Of a stretch of 64,000 nucleotides of DNA, positions 37,989-46,987 are shown piece by piece. The notes beneath the pieces were generated by a model. The model ran no database searches and had not been told where the DNA came from. It worked only from the letters and a program-made list of their open reading frames with translations. This DNA comes from an uncultured Gemmataceae bacterium (GTDB lineage: Bacteria > Planctomycetota > Planctomycetia > Gemmatales > Gemmataceae), in the NCBI GenBank assembly GCA_937923405.1, contig CALDUY010000002.1, forward strand, positions 434,001 to 498,000, written 5' to 3'. Every line of letters begins with the position of its first letter. Position 1 is the first letter of the stretch. Position numbers and translations under genes: made by a program.

Positions 37989-40445
37989 CTAGTGGTTGAA
38001 GATAAATTCCGTGGTATTCAGCAACGCCCAGAGAGTGTCGTTAAAGACGGCTCGTCGATCTGCGGCGCTTCGCCCCGGTGTTTCCGGAGCTTTACGATCG
38101 CGAAACTGGACGAAGGCCTGTTTCTCTTGTTCGGTCGGCTCGCGACCCAACGTCGAGAGGAATAACTCGGACAAGGCCTCCAAATCGTTCTTCTTGTTCT
38201 TGAGAATGGAGGCCAACAGTCCGTTGGGGGCGCGAAGCTTTTGTTGCAAGGTCGGATCGGCCATCAAGAACAGCTTTTGCGGCAGAGCCGGATCCATTGC
38301 TCGCTCACAGTCGCAGGCAGCGGCACGCGGTGGTCGCCCGAAGACGCGGAACAGATGGTTCACGCCAGCGTTCTGGACGCGACTTGCGCCGATTTCGATG
38401 GCTCGTGCGCCTTCACGTCCCTCGCCCGGCCCCCATTTTTCCGTTGCGCCCAGAGCGTCGTTGAGCATGTCCACAACAACTTCGGCCATTAGTGGGCGAA
38501 TGTAGCAGCGTGAATAGTTGTTGCGGTCAAACTTGTTCGTCTCGTTGGGCGTACTGGAGAGCTGATACGTTCGTGACAGCAGAATCGTCTTCTCCAACTT
38601 GCGGATGTCGAAACCACTCTGAATGAAATCCGTCGCCAAGGCATCGAGCAGCTTCTCATTTGAGGGCGGATTGGCCAAAGAGAAGTCGTCCACCGGATGA
38701 ACGATGCCGACGCTGAAATAATGCCCCCAGACCCGGTTGACGAAACTGCGAGCGAAGAAGGGATTGCTCGGCTCGCGCATCCACTTCCAGAGAGCCTCAC
38801 GGGGATCCTCGCCGGAAGCAACCTTCAACTCTGGCCCGCCAAGTGTCTTGGCCGGCAACGGCTTCCCCGTATCGGGGTGAGTCAATGGCCGCGGCGGATT
38901 GGGATGCAGGAAAACTTCACGCAACGGGACGACGGGCAGGAAGGTGACCTGTTGTCCCATGCGGCGTAGCTCGTTAGCTCGGTTCTGGCTGCGTTTAGCG
39001 CGTTCCTCATTAATCTGGCGGTACTGCTTTTGATCGCGCGGCGGAACAGCAAAGGCGACAGCATTGAAGATGTTGGCGTAGGCCCGGTAATCCTCCTGCG
39101 TCCAGCGATCGAAGGGGTGCTTGTGGCACTGGGCACACTCCAGACGGACGCCTAGGAAGGCTGCCGCCGTCTTCTCGCCCCACTCTTCGACCGTCACACG
39201 TTGTTGCCGACGCCAGAACAGATCCAGCGTTTTCCGCTCTGCATAGTCGGTAACCTGCCCCTTTTCTTGGGCTTCCTCGTACTTCTCGACGTGTTTGACG
39301 TACTCCTCCAGAGAGCGGTCCTCGCGGCTGGTGGCCGTTAGCACGCCGTGTACGAGCTGGTCGTAGGGCATGTTCTCGGCTAGGCGTTTGCGGAACCAAT
39401 CGTGCCACATCTGGCTCTGATGCGGCTTGCGCTGCAGCGGATTCTCCAAAGCATCTGTGTTGTTGCCTGTGATGTCGCAGAACTTGGTTGCCCACAGAGC
39501 GGCATGCAGCGGATGGTTCAGCAATTCGTCGATCTTCTTTTCTCGCTTGTCGGGTGAAGGATCGCCGAGAAAGCGGCGCACTTCCTCGGCGGTCGGCAGC
39601 TTGCCGATCGTGTCAAGACTGACTCGGCGGAGAAACTCTTCGTCCGAAGCCAAGTCCGAGGGCACCATGTTGAGACGTTTCAACTTGGCGAAGACTTCGC
39701 GATCAATGTAGTTTACCTCGGGAATGGTCGGATAGACAAACCCCGCTTTGGTCTCGGTGGGTACCAGCACGCGAACTGGTACGACACTGCCTCGATAAGA
39801 CACGACAACCGCGGTATCGCCGGGACGCAGAGCGTGAACCACTCCCAGGTTGGACACGTCGGCCACGGCGTCGTCGTTGGTGCGAAATTCGCATAGGGAG
39901 GTCACGTTCTCCGACGCCCCATTAGCGTAGTGAGCGGTCACTTGCAGTGATAGCCGTCCGCCTGGTTTGTCGAAAACGCATTCCGCAGGAGTGATTTGCA
40001 AAGTTTGAACGCTACCGCTGCCGGCTTTCCACGGCGCACCTTGAGCGATCCACTCCCGTATCAATTGATATTGCCAGGAAGATTTGCCGAATCGCGTTAG
40101 TCCCCCATGCGGAGATTGTCCGGTGGCCTTGAGCAACAGCAAACTGTTGTCTGGATTAGCGAAGTCCACTCGTCGCCCATTTTGGTCGCGAACCAGAGCT
40201 TGATAGTCTTTAGCGGGATCATAGCCGAACAGCGACAGCGTCAAGCCGCCCTTGCCCTGAAAGGAGCCGTGGCAGGAACCCGAGGCGCAACCCATCCGAC
40301 CCAGCAGCCCCATGATGTGCCGTTCAAAGTCAATTGAGGTTAACTTTTCGCCCTGGGGAAGCTGAACCTCGGCAGCCAAACTGATTGGTGGAAAGCACAC
40401 GAGAAGGCAGGCTGACAGAATGATCAAGGTCGATTTCGTGCACAT
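37989..40445 (-). CDS. DUF1549/DUF1553 protein with cytochrome-like N-terminus
   Basis: An 818-residue exported protein. ATG 40445 follows GGAG and opens a signal peptide (LIILSACLLVCFPPISLA). Residues 30-150 form a planctomycete cytochrome c-like domain with a single CASGSCH motif (five-residue rather than CxxCH spacing). Next is a Big-like beta domain (about 160-245, LSLQVTAHYANGASENVTS), then DUF1549 (about 255-460; ECAQCHKHPFDRWTQEDY carries a canonical CAQCH heme motif) and DUF1553 (about 560-810; SNPFFARSFVNRVWGHYF). It probably acts in the periplasm with the DUF1501 protein encoded just downstream. The substrate is unknown. Confidence 0.9.
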   Translation of the reverse strand: MCTKSTLIILSACLLVCFPPISLAAEVQLPQGEKLTSIDFERHIMGLLGRMGCASGSCHGSFQGKGGLTLSLFGYDPAKDYQALVRDQNGRRVDFANPDNSLLLLKATGQSPHGGLTRFGKSSWQYQLIREWIAQGAPWKAGSGSVQTLQITPAECVFDKPGGRLSLQVTAHYANGASENVTSLCEFRTNDDAVADVSNLGVVHALRPGDTAVVVSYRGSVVPVRVLVPTETKAGFVYPTIPEVNYIDREVFAKLKRLNMVPSDLASDEEFLRRVSLDTIGKLPTAEEVRRFLGDPSPDKREKKIDELLNHPLHAALWATKFCDITGNNTDALENPLQRKPHQSQMWHDWFRKRLAENMPYDQLVHGVLTATSREDRSLEEYVKHVEKYEEAQEKGQVTDYAERKTLDLFWRRQQRVTVEEWGEKTAAAFLGVRLECAQCHKHPFDRWTQEDYRAYANIFNAVAFAVPPRDQKQYRQINEERAKRSQNRANELRRMGQQVTFLPVVPLREVFLHPNPPRPLTHPDTGKPLPAKTLGGPELKVASGEDPREALWKWMREPSNPFFARSFVNRVWGHYFSVGIVHPVDDFSLANPPSNEKLLDALATDFIQSGFDIRKLEKTILLSRTYQLSSTPNETNKFDRNNYSRCYIRPLMAEVVVDMLNDALGATEKWGPGEGREGARAIEIGASRVQNAGVNHLFRVFGRPPRAAACDCERAMDPALPQKLFLMADPTLQQKLRAPNGLLASILKNKKNDLEALSELFLSTLGREPTEQEKQAFVQFRDRKAPETPGRSAADRRAVFNDTLWALLNTTEFIFNH

Positions 40446-40754
40446 ACTGGTTTTCTCCAGGGGCACCGAACCAACTACAACCGGAGTGATGTCTGGTAGG
40501 CTGTTTTGGGAAAGCCGCTACAAAACTTCTCAAACCTTGCTTCTGCGAGGTCTGTAGATCTAACACGGAGATAATCTCAAAGTATCTGAGACTTCGCAAC
40601 ATTTTTAATGAGTTTTTTCTGAGATTCTTACCACGTAGGGGCGTGATTCATGTTTCCGGCAATCTGCTGGCGGAATTGTAACTTGTTTTCTTATACAACA
40701 CACCTGCAACAATGGGGAATGCCCGTTCCCGACAACTGTTCGAGGTTCATCCCG
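40446..40754. other. Divergent intergenic region
   Basis: 309 bases between the divergent DUF1549 and thioredoxin-like genes. It is AT-richer than its surroundings (40560-40720), as expected for two back-to-back promoters; TATACA near 40695 is a possible -10 for the plus strand, but no matching -35 is obvious. A short stem TCTCA...TGAGA lies near 40576. No gene seen. Confidence 0.5.
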
Positions 40755-41312
40755 ATGCGTTATCTACTAGCCTGCTCGTTCTTGTGGTTCACCACGAGTC
40801 TGCTTGCCGAGGGCACACCCTGCGTCTCTGGTCCGCGAGTCGGTCAGCGACCTGGGCCATATTCGTTCGTCATGTCGACGGGTGAAAATCGTGGTAAGTC
40901 GCACTGCTACATCTGCGAAACCGAAGATCGCCCTGCCGTGATTCTGTTCATCCGCTCGTTGACCGACCCGGTCGGCAAACTGTGCGGAAAATTGGACAAA
41001 GCACTCAACGAACATAAGGCCAAGGAGCTACGCAGCTGGGTGACCGTGCTGCACGACGACCACAGCAAGATCGATGCTGACATCGTAAAATGGACCAAGA
41101 AGCACGCCATCCGCTCGGTGCCGGTCGGCGTCTTCGAGGATATCGAAGGCCCACCGACCTACAAGCTGCATCGCGATGCTGACGTGACGGTGCTGCTGTT
41201 CGTCAAGCAAAAGGTTGTGGTGAATCAGGCCTTTCGCGCCGGCGAGCTGAACGATGCCAAGATCGATGCCATTCTTCAAGCAATCCCCAGGATCACCAGC
41301 GACGCGAAATAA
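40755..41312 (+). CDS. Exported thioredoxin-fold-like protein, unknown function
   Basis: A 185-residue protein with a signal peptide (RYLLACSFLWFTTSLLA). The body looks like a redoxin: GPRVGQRPGPYSFVMSTG, then SHCYICETEDRPAVILFIR, where CYIC is a CxxC at the place expected for a thioredoxin active site, and SVPVGVFEDIEGPP at the cis-Pro position. It therefore probably has thiol redox activity or is a degenerate relative. ATG 40755 is chosen because the signal peptide starts there; upstream in-frame codons look non-coding. zwf follows 36 bases later, which may be chance. Confidence 0.72.
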   Translation: MRYLLACSFLWFTTSLLAEGTPCVSGPRVGQRPGPYSFVMSTGENRGKSHCYICETEDRPAVILFIRSLTDPVGKLCGKLDKALNEHKAKELRSWVTVLHDDHSKIDADIVKWTKKHAIRSVPVGVFEDIEGPPTYKLHRDADVTVLLFVKQKVVVNQAFRAGELNDAKIDAILQAIPRITSDAK

Positions 41313-41348
41313 ACTCCTCCAAAAAAGCCGTTTTCACGGAGCCAATCC

Positions 41349-42737
41349 ATGTCCACTTCCTGCGACGCCCTGGTGTTTTTTGGCGCGACCGGCGATCTGG
41401 CCTACAAGAAAATTTTTCCCTCGCTACAACGCTTAATTCGTCGAGGCTTGCTCAATGTGCCGATCATCGGCGTGGCCAGAGCGGGCTGGAACCTCGAGCA
41501 ATTCCAGGCTCGCGCCCGAGATAGTCTCGCCAATCATGGTGGAGGAGTAGACGAAGCGGCGTTCAGCAAAATGTGTTCGCTGCTTCGTTATGTCGATGGC
41601 GACTATCAGGATCCCAATACGTTCCAAATGCTGCGCAGCGAACTTGGCTCAGCGAAGGCACCTGTCCATTATCTAGCGATTCCGCCGAGCTTGTTCGCCA
41701 CCGTGGCCAATCACTTGCACCAATCCGGTTGTAACCAGGGCGCGCGTATTGTTGTTGAGAAACCGTTCGGTCGCAATTATGAAACCGCGGTTGCTCTCAA
41801 TCAGACGTTACATTCGGTGTTTGAGGAAGGGGCGATTTATCGCATCGATCATTATTTAGGCAAAGAAGCGGTGCTGAATCTGTTGTTTTTCCGCTTTGCC
41901 AACTCGATATTTGAGCCGATCTGGAACCGCAACTACATCCGAAGCGTGCAGATCACTATGGCGGAGAAGTTCGGCGTCGAGGGTCGCGGACGCTTCTACG
42001 AGGAAGCTGGGGCGATTCGCGACGTGATTCAAAACCATCTGTTGCAGGTGGTCGCGATCCTGGCCATGGAGCCGCCGGGGTCCGGCGCGCCGGACGGCTT
42101 ACGCGACGAGAAGGCCAAGGTACTAGAAGCGATTCGTCCACTAACTCCAAACGAGGTGGTGCGCGGGCAATTCCGGGGCTATCGGGCCGAGGCAGGCGTG
42201 GCTCCGGATTCGCAAGTCGAGACCTTCGCCGCTGTCCGACTGTACATCGACTCCTGGCGCTGGGGTGGGGTGCCATTCTACATTCGTGCCGGCAAGTCGT
42301 TACCGTTGACCTGCACCGAAGTGTTGATCGAATTCTATCGTCCGCCCCAGAAGATGTTCGGCACGTTTGAACTCGTGCAGACTCGCAATCACCTTCGACT
42401 ACGACTTTCGCCTATTGAGTTGATCGCTCTAGGCACTCGCGTCAAGAAATCAGGGCCTAAGTTTGTCGGCGAGGATGTCGAACTGACGCTGATGCAGAAT
42501 CCCGCTGAGGATGTCGAACCGTATGAACGCTTGCTTGGCGCGGCGATGGAGGGCGACAGCACGTTCTTTGCCCGCCAGGACACGGTGGAATCTGCCTGGA
42601 AGATCGTGGATCCGATTCTCGGCAATGTTACTCCAGTGGAGGAATATGCTCCAGGTACCTGGGGACCGGCATCAGCACAACGTTTACTGCTCGAAGGCGA
42701 ACGCTGGCATGATCCACGCGAGCTGGAGTGTTCCTGA
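41349..42737 (+). CDS. zwf: Glucose-6-phosphate 1-dehydrogenase
   Basis: A 462-residue NADP-dependent enzyme opening the oxidative pentose phosphate route. The nucleotide fold begins [20 protein letters not shown]. The substrate/catalytic motif is [15 protein letters not shown], with the catalytic His downstream of the conserved Lys in VVEKPFGRN. The end region has [18 protein letters not shown]. It is a little shorter than many G6PDHs (about 480-510). CGGAG precedes the ATG. Its stop overlaps the ATG of the HAD gene (TGATG), so the two are co-translated. Confidence 0.94.
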   Translation: MSTSCDALVFFGATGDLAYKKIFPSLQRLIRRGLLNVPIIGVARAGWNLEQFQARARDSLANHGGGVDEAAFSKMCSLLRYVDGDYQDPNTFQMLRSELGSAKAPVHYLAIPPSLFATVANHLHQSGCNQGARIVVEKPFGRNYETAVALNQTLHSVFEEGAIYRIDHYLGKEAVLNLLFFRFANSIFEPIWNRNYIRSVQITMAEKFGVEGRGRFYEEAGAIRDVIQNHLLQVVAILAMEPPGSGAPDGLRDEKAKVLEAIRPLTPNEVVRGQFRGYRAEAGVAPDSQVETFAAVRLYIDSWRWGGVPFYIRAGKSLPLTCTEVLIEFYRPPQKMFGTFELVQTRNHLRLRLSPIELIALGTRVKKSGPKFVGEDVELTLMQNPAEDVEPYERLLGAAMEGDSTFFARQDTVESAWKIVDPILGNVTPVEEYAPGTWGPASAQRLLLEGERWHDPRELECS

Positions 42738-43417
42738 TGAACGAGATCCGCGAAGTCGTCTTTTTGGTCGATGTGGATAACACCTTGCTGAACAACGATC
42801 GCGTGCAGGCCGACATTCGGCGTCATCTGGCCGACTGCTTCGGCGAGGCTTGCCGCGATCGCTACTGGGCCATTCTCGAACAACTCTTCAGCGAGTTAGG
42901 ATATCGCGATTATCTCGGAGCCTTGCAGCGCTATCGTGTCGAGCATCCGCTGGACAATCGCCTGCTATCGATGTCGTCGTTTCTGGTTGATTATCCTTTT
43001 GCCAATCGGTTGTATCCGGAATCGCTGGATGTTCTGGACCAGCTAAAGCAATGGGGATGCACGGTTTTGCTCACCGATGGCGACGTGGTATTTCAGCCGA
43101 GAAAAATCGAACGCTCTGGGTTGTTCGAGGCCGTCGACGGTCAGGTTCTCATTTACATTCACAAGGAAGAACAACTCGCCGACGTCGAAGTACACTATCC
43201 CGCGCGACACTATGTACTGATCGACGACAAGCCACGCATTCTCACCGCCGTCAAGGAGTATTGGGGATCTCGCGTTACCACGGTATTTCCTCGGCAGGGG
43301 ATGTACGCGAATGACTCCCGGGCGGTGGCCATGATGCGGACCCCGGACGTGACCATTTCTCGCATTGGTGAGTTATTGAACCTGACTCGCGACCAGCTCT
43401 TGCCTACAATGGGTTAG
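42737..43417 (+). CDS. HAD-superfamily hydrolase
   Basis: A 226-residue phosphatase-like protein. Motif I is [14 protein letters not shown] (nucleophile Asp), motif [19 protein letters not shown], motif III Lys is in the following region, and motif IV is [15 protein letters not shown]. An alpha-helical cap lies between residues 15 and 90. Its start overlaps the zwf stop by one base and GGAG lies inside zwf, so expression is coupled; a sugar-phosphate substrate linked to the pentose phosphate route is a guess from that context only. Confidence 0.85.
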   Translation: MNEIREVVFLVDVDNTLLNNDRVQADIRRHLADCFGEACRDRYWAILEQLFSELGYRDYLGALQRYRVEHPLDNRLLSMSSFLVDYPFANRLYPESLDVLDQLKQWGCTVLLTDGDVVFQPRKIERSGLFEAVDGQVLIYIHKEEQLADVEVHYPARHYVLIDDKPRILTAVKEYWGSRVTTVFPRQGMYANDSRAVAMMRTPDVTISRIGELLNLTRDQLLPTMG

Positions 43418-43457
43418 GCCAGATCGTGGAAGAGTTGGTTGCGGAGTACCCCCAGTC

Positions 43458-44159
43458 ATGACCCGCGCATCCCGAACGGCATTCACGCTCATCGAACTAC
43501 TAGTTGTCATCGCCATCCTCGCGGTCTTGATCGGTTTGCTTCTCCCCGCGGTGCAGAAGGTCCGTGAAGCGGCTGCACGGATTCAGTGCGTCAACAATAT
43601 GAAACAGATCGGCATCGCCAGCCATCACTACGCCCAGAACAAAAAGGATCACCTGCCCAAAGTCCAGGATCGCGGCGTCTTCTGGGGACCGTTTGATGAT
43701 CGCGTCGGCTATGCCGAGGATCCTTTGCCCGACTACGATCCCACCACGACGCTGTTGTGGAAGTATGTCGATCAAAACCCACAGACGTTCCGCTGTCCCA
43801 AGGGGATCGATGTACTTCCTGGCAGCCCAACCTTTGGTCGTCGTGTACAGATTAGTTATGCCATCAACGGAGTCGAGGGGGGACCTCAAGGACGCAAGCT
43901 CCTGGACATCACGATGGGAAACGGCACCTCGAACGTGATGTTCGCGTGGGATCATTCACGACATCCCGGGTGTGCAACCAGCGGCACTCTGCCAGTCGGG
44001 TTGCCGCCACACCAACCCTGGCCCATCGACGACGCTGACGCGGTGAACCATTATCCCGAACCCAGACATAGCGGTGTCTTCAACGTACTGTTCTGCGATG
44101 GTCACGTCGTTGGAATGCGGAAATCTGAGATCCAAAAAGTTATGTATTACTGTCGGTGA
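43458..44159 (+). CDS. DUF1559 pseudopilin-like protein
   Basis: A 233-residue member of the planctomycete DUF1559 family. It begins with a type II secretion/type IV pilin N-methylation motif, [20 protein letters not shown], cut by prepilin peptidase before the Phe, followed by the usual [20 protein letters not shown]. The C-terminus has the family's H-x9-DG-like motif ([19 protein letters not shown]). It is likely a surface or trans-envelope filament subunit. It is shorter than many relatives of about 300 residues or more. Its 3' end overlaps the converging recD2 gene by 20 bases. Confidence 0.9.
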   Translation: MTRASRTAFTLIELLVVIAILAVLIGLLLPAVQKVREAAARIQCVNNMKQIGIASHHYAQNKKDHLPKVQDRGVFWGPFDDRVGYAEDPLPDYDPTTTLLWKYVDQNPQTFRCPKGIDVLPGSPTFGRRVQISYAINGVEGGPQGRKLLDITMGNGTSNVMFAWDHSRHPGCATSGTLPVGLPPHQPWPIDDADAVNHYPEPRHSGVFNVLFCDGHVVGMRKSEIQKVMYYCR

Positions 44160-46344
44160 TGCTCTCCTTGGGGCAGATCACGGCCTTGCGCAATCGTTCG
44201 GTCAGTTGCGAACAGCGACGAGACGTGTCCACGTTGCGGATGGCCAGTTCCATCGCCCTGCGACTACCTACGACGACGACCAACTGCTTGCCGCGCGTGA
44301 TGCCGGTGTACAGCAGGTTGCGCTGTAGCATGATGAAGTGCTGAGTGTGCAGCGGTATCACGACCGCTGGATACTCGCTACCCTGTGACTTGTGAATCGT
44401 GCAGGCGTAGGACAACACCAGTTCATCTAACTCGCCGAAGTCGTAGCGCACCTCGCGACCGTCGAAGTGGACGAGCATTTCGCGTTGAGCGTCGTCGATG
44501 GACACGACTCGTCCGACGTCGCCGTTAAATACGTCTTTGTCGTAGTCATTGCGAATCTGCATCACCTTGTCGCCGACACGGAAGCACCAGCCGAAGCGTT
44601 GCACCTCGGCCTGCCCTCGGGGTGGATTTAGCACTTCCTGAAGTCGCAAATTCAGCGACTGCGTGCCCAATTCCGAACGATTCATCGGTGCAAGTATCTG
44701 AATGTCGCGGAGTGGGTCGAGGCCGAAGCGGTGGGGAATGCGCTGACGCACCAGGGTGAGCAAATGCTCGAGGATCTTCTCAGGAGTATTAGCCTCGATA
44801 AAGTAGAAATCTCCATCGCCGCCCGCTGGAGCTGAGTCAGGCAGTTGGCCTAGTCGGACGGCATGGGCCGCCCGCACAATCCAACTCTGCTGGGCCTGTC
44901 GGAAAATCTCGGTTAGCCGAGCCACGCCAACAACGCCCGAGGCGATCAAATCGGCCAGCACTGTACCCGGTCCCACCGAGGGAAGCTGATCGGTATCTCC
45001 GACCAACACGACACAGGCGTAACGCGGCACGGCCCGCAGTAGCTGATACATTAACGGCACATCAACCATCGAGGCTTCATCGACCACCAGTAACTCGCAC
45101 TCCAGGGGATGCTCGGCGGTGCGACGAAATCCCCCGAAGGACACATCGTACTCTAGCAACCGATGAATCGTTTTCGCCTCGCGACCTGTGGTTTCCTGCA
45201 AGCGTTTAGCGGCTCGACCGGTTGGGGCGCATAACGCACAACGCAGGTGGCGTGAGCTGAACAGTTGCAACAACCCTCGCACGATGGTACTTTTGCCCGT
45301 GCCGGGACCACCGGTCAGCACTAGTACCTTCTGTCGAGTAGCCTGGCCCAGAGCTTCTCGCTGTCCGGGAGCTAACTGTAGCTTCATCGCTTGCTCGACA
45401 CGAGTCAGTTCCGACTCGACGTGTAGGCGCGGCAGAGGATGGGGTTCGGCTTGCAAGCGGGCGACACAGCGAGCAATGCCCAACTCAGCGAGAAACGCGG
45501 GCTTTAGATACAGCCACGGTGGCGACCCTGGTTCGCGCACCAGTTCCTCTTCGTGACGCAACAACTCGACCGCCTCGCGGATCACGCTCTCGGGCAAGTC
45601 CGGCACGGTGAGCGTGCGTTGGACGACCTCTTCTTCGGGATAGCCAACGTGTCCCTCTTGCTGGGTCTGTTGCAGGATATAACGTAGAGCCGCTTGGGCA
45701 CGCTTCGGCGAGGCAGGATCGATGCCGAGTCGCGTCCCCAATTCGTCGGCGGTTTTGAAGCCCACTCCCCAGATGTCGGTAGCTAATCGATAAGGGTTCT
45801 CGCGAACGATGGTCACCGCCTGATCGCCGTAAGTTTTGTAGATACGTACGGCTCGCTGAGTGCCCAAACCGTGCGATTGCAGAAAGATCATGATGTCGCG
45901 CACCGCCTTTTGCTGTCGCCAGCTCTCGCGAATCTGAGCGATGCGCTGCGGCCCGATTCCTTTGATCTCTTTGAGAAATGTTGGACTTTCGTCGATTACC
46001 TGCAACGTCCGTTCGCCGAACACCTCGACGATCTTGCGAGCGTACTTCGGTCCGATGCCCTTGACCAACCCCGAAGCGAGATACTTTTCAATGCCTTCCA
46101 CGGTCGAGGGCGGAAGGCAGCGTAGCGACTCGGCGCGAAACTGTTCGCCATGTTGAGGATCGTAGATCCACTCGCCAACAGCATCGAGTTGTTCGCCGGC
46201 ATGGACCGAAGCAATCCGCCCCACCACGGTCGTCAGGCCGCGTCGGCCTCGAACCACGACGCGCAGCACGGCATACCCCGTCTCGGGGTTGTGAAAGGTG
46301 ATCCGTTCGATGATACCGGAGAGTTGCTGTGCCATGCCCGGCAT
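44140..46344 (-). CDS. recD2: RecD2-type ATP-dependent DNA helicase
   Basis: A 734-residue RecD-like helicase that works without RecBC, moving 5'-3' on single-stranded DNA. It has the RecD2-specific N-terminal region ([21 protein letters not shown]), helix-hairpin-helix segments ([32 protein letters not shown]), Walker [18 protein letters not shown], Walker [31 protein letters not shown], and the C-terminal [23 protein letters not shown] at 46344 or 46335; neither has a strong ribosome-binding site. The C-terminus shares 20 bases with the DUF1559 gene on the opposite strand. Confidence 0.93.
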   Translation of the reverse strand: MPGMAQQLSGIIERITFHNPETGYAVLRVVVRGRRGLTTVVGRIASVHAGEQLDAVGEWIYDPQHGEQFRAESLRCLPPSTVEGIEKYLASGLVKGIGPKYARKIVEVFGERTLQVIDESPTFLKEIKGIGPQRIAQIRESWRQQKAVRDIMIFLQSHGLGTQRAVRIYKTYGDQAVTIVRENPYRLATDIWGVGFKTADELGTRLGIDPASPKRAQAALRYILQQTQQEGHVGYPEEEVVQRTLTVPDLPESVIREAVELLRHEEELVREPGSPPWLYLKPAFLAELGIARCVARLQAEPHPLPRLHVESELTRVEQAMKLQLAPGQREALGQATRQKVLVLTGGPGTGKSTIVRGLLQLFSSRHLRCALCAPTGRAAKRLQETTGREAKTIHRLLEYDVSFGGFRRTAEHPLECELLVVDEASMVDVPLMYQLLRAVPRYACVVLVGDTDQLPSVGPGTVLADLIASGVVGVARLTEIFRQAQQSWIVRAAHAVRLGQLPDSAPAGGDGDFYFIEANTPEKILEHLLTLVRQRIPHRFGLDPLRDIQILAPMNRSELGTQSLNLRLQEVLNPPRGQAEVQRFGWCFRVGDKVMQIRNDYDKDVFNGDVGRVVSIDDAQREMLVHFDGREVRYDFGELDELVLSYACTIHKSQGSEYPAVVIPLHTQHFIMLQRNLLYTGITRGKQLVVVVGSRRAMELAIRNVDTSRRCSQLTERLRKAVICPKESITDSNT

Positions 46345-46515
46345 TGTATCGCCAGTCGGAGCGAAGAGGCGAGCGCAGTAGAGGTAGATTACTTCTTATC
46401 TGTAAGTCGGTGTTGTGCCCGTTGTGCCAATGGGCGGATTCTCGCGAACCTTAGCCAACTGTTGCCGTGTCCGTTAGTTGGAGTTACGTTCACCTTCTAT
46501 TCTGGAGATTTGTCC

Positions 46516-46935
46516 ATGCGCTACCTCTGCACCATCTACGCTCCGGTTTCCTCCCTGGCCAACACGACATCATTTGCTGGCTCGGAGGCGAATTTTGACA
46601 TCCCCAGTGCCAGCATCTCAGTACGCGGTACCTCATTGCGCGATGCGGCAGCCCGAGCCTATGTCCGCGTGGTTGGTCGCGCTAGAGCCAAACAGTTGCG
46701 CCAACAGGGAACAGTCCACGAGGAAGTGATCGCGCAGGAAACCAATCCCGCCGCCATCGCCGCCAGTCTACGCAAAGTGGTCGGGCGACAGGGCATCCAC
46801 TATCAGATGGATAATTTAGTCGATGTCTGGGCAATCCGGGTCGAACCAGATACTACTCCCACTCAGTTGCCTCGTCGCTATCGTCCTCAGGCTCGACATC
46901 TGTATCACTTCTCTCGCTATCCTTCCCCCAACTGA
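46516..46935 (+). CDS. Hypothetical protein
   Basis: A 139-residue protein without a signal peptide or membrane helix. ATG 46516 has GGAG 8 bases upstream, which supports the start; an open frame further upstream runs antisense into recD2. The middle is rich in Arg and Ala (SLRDAAARAYVRVVGRARAKQLRQ), suggesting a basic helical segment, followed by an Arg/Pro-rich end. I recognise no family. It converges on the DUF885 gene 52 bases away. A soluble, possibly nucleic-acid- or protein-binding role is all that can be guessed. Confidence 0.6.
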   Translation: MRYLCTIYAPVSSLANTTSFAGSEANFDIPSASISVRGTSLRDAAARAYVRVVGRARAKQLRQQGTVHEEVIAQETNPAAIAASLRKVVGRQGIHYQMDNLVDVWAIRVEPDTTPTQLPRRYRPQARHLYHFSRYPSPN

Positions 46936-46987
46936 TTTAATTCGCCGCCTCTCTCAACGGATCCCTCAGCGTTGGCGTGCGCGCGGC

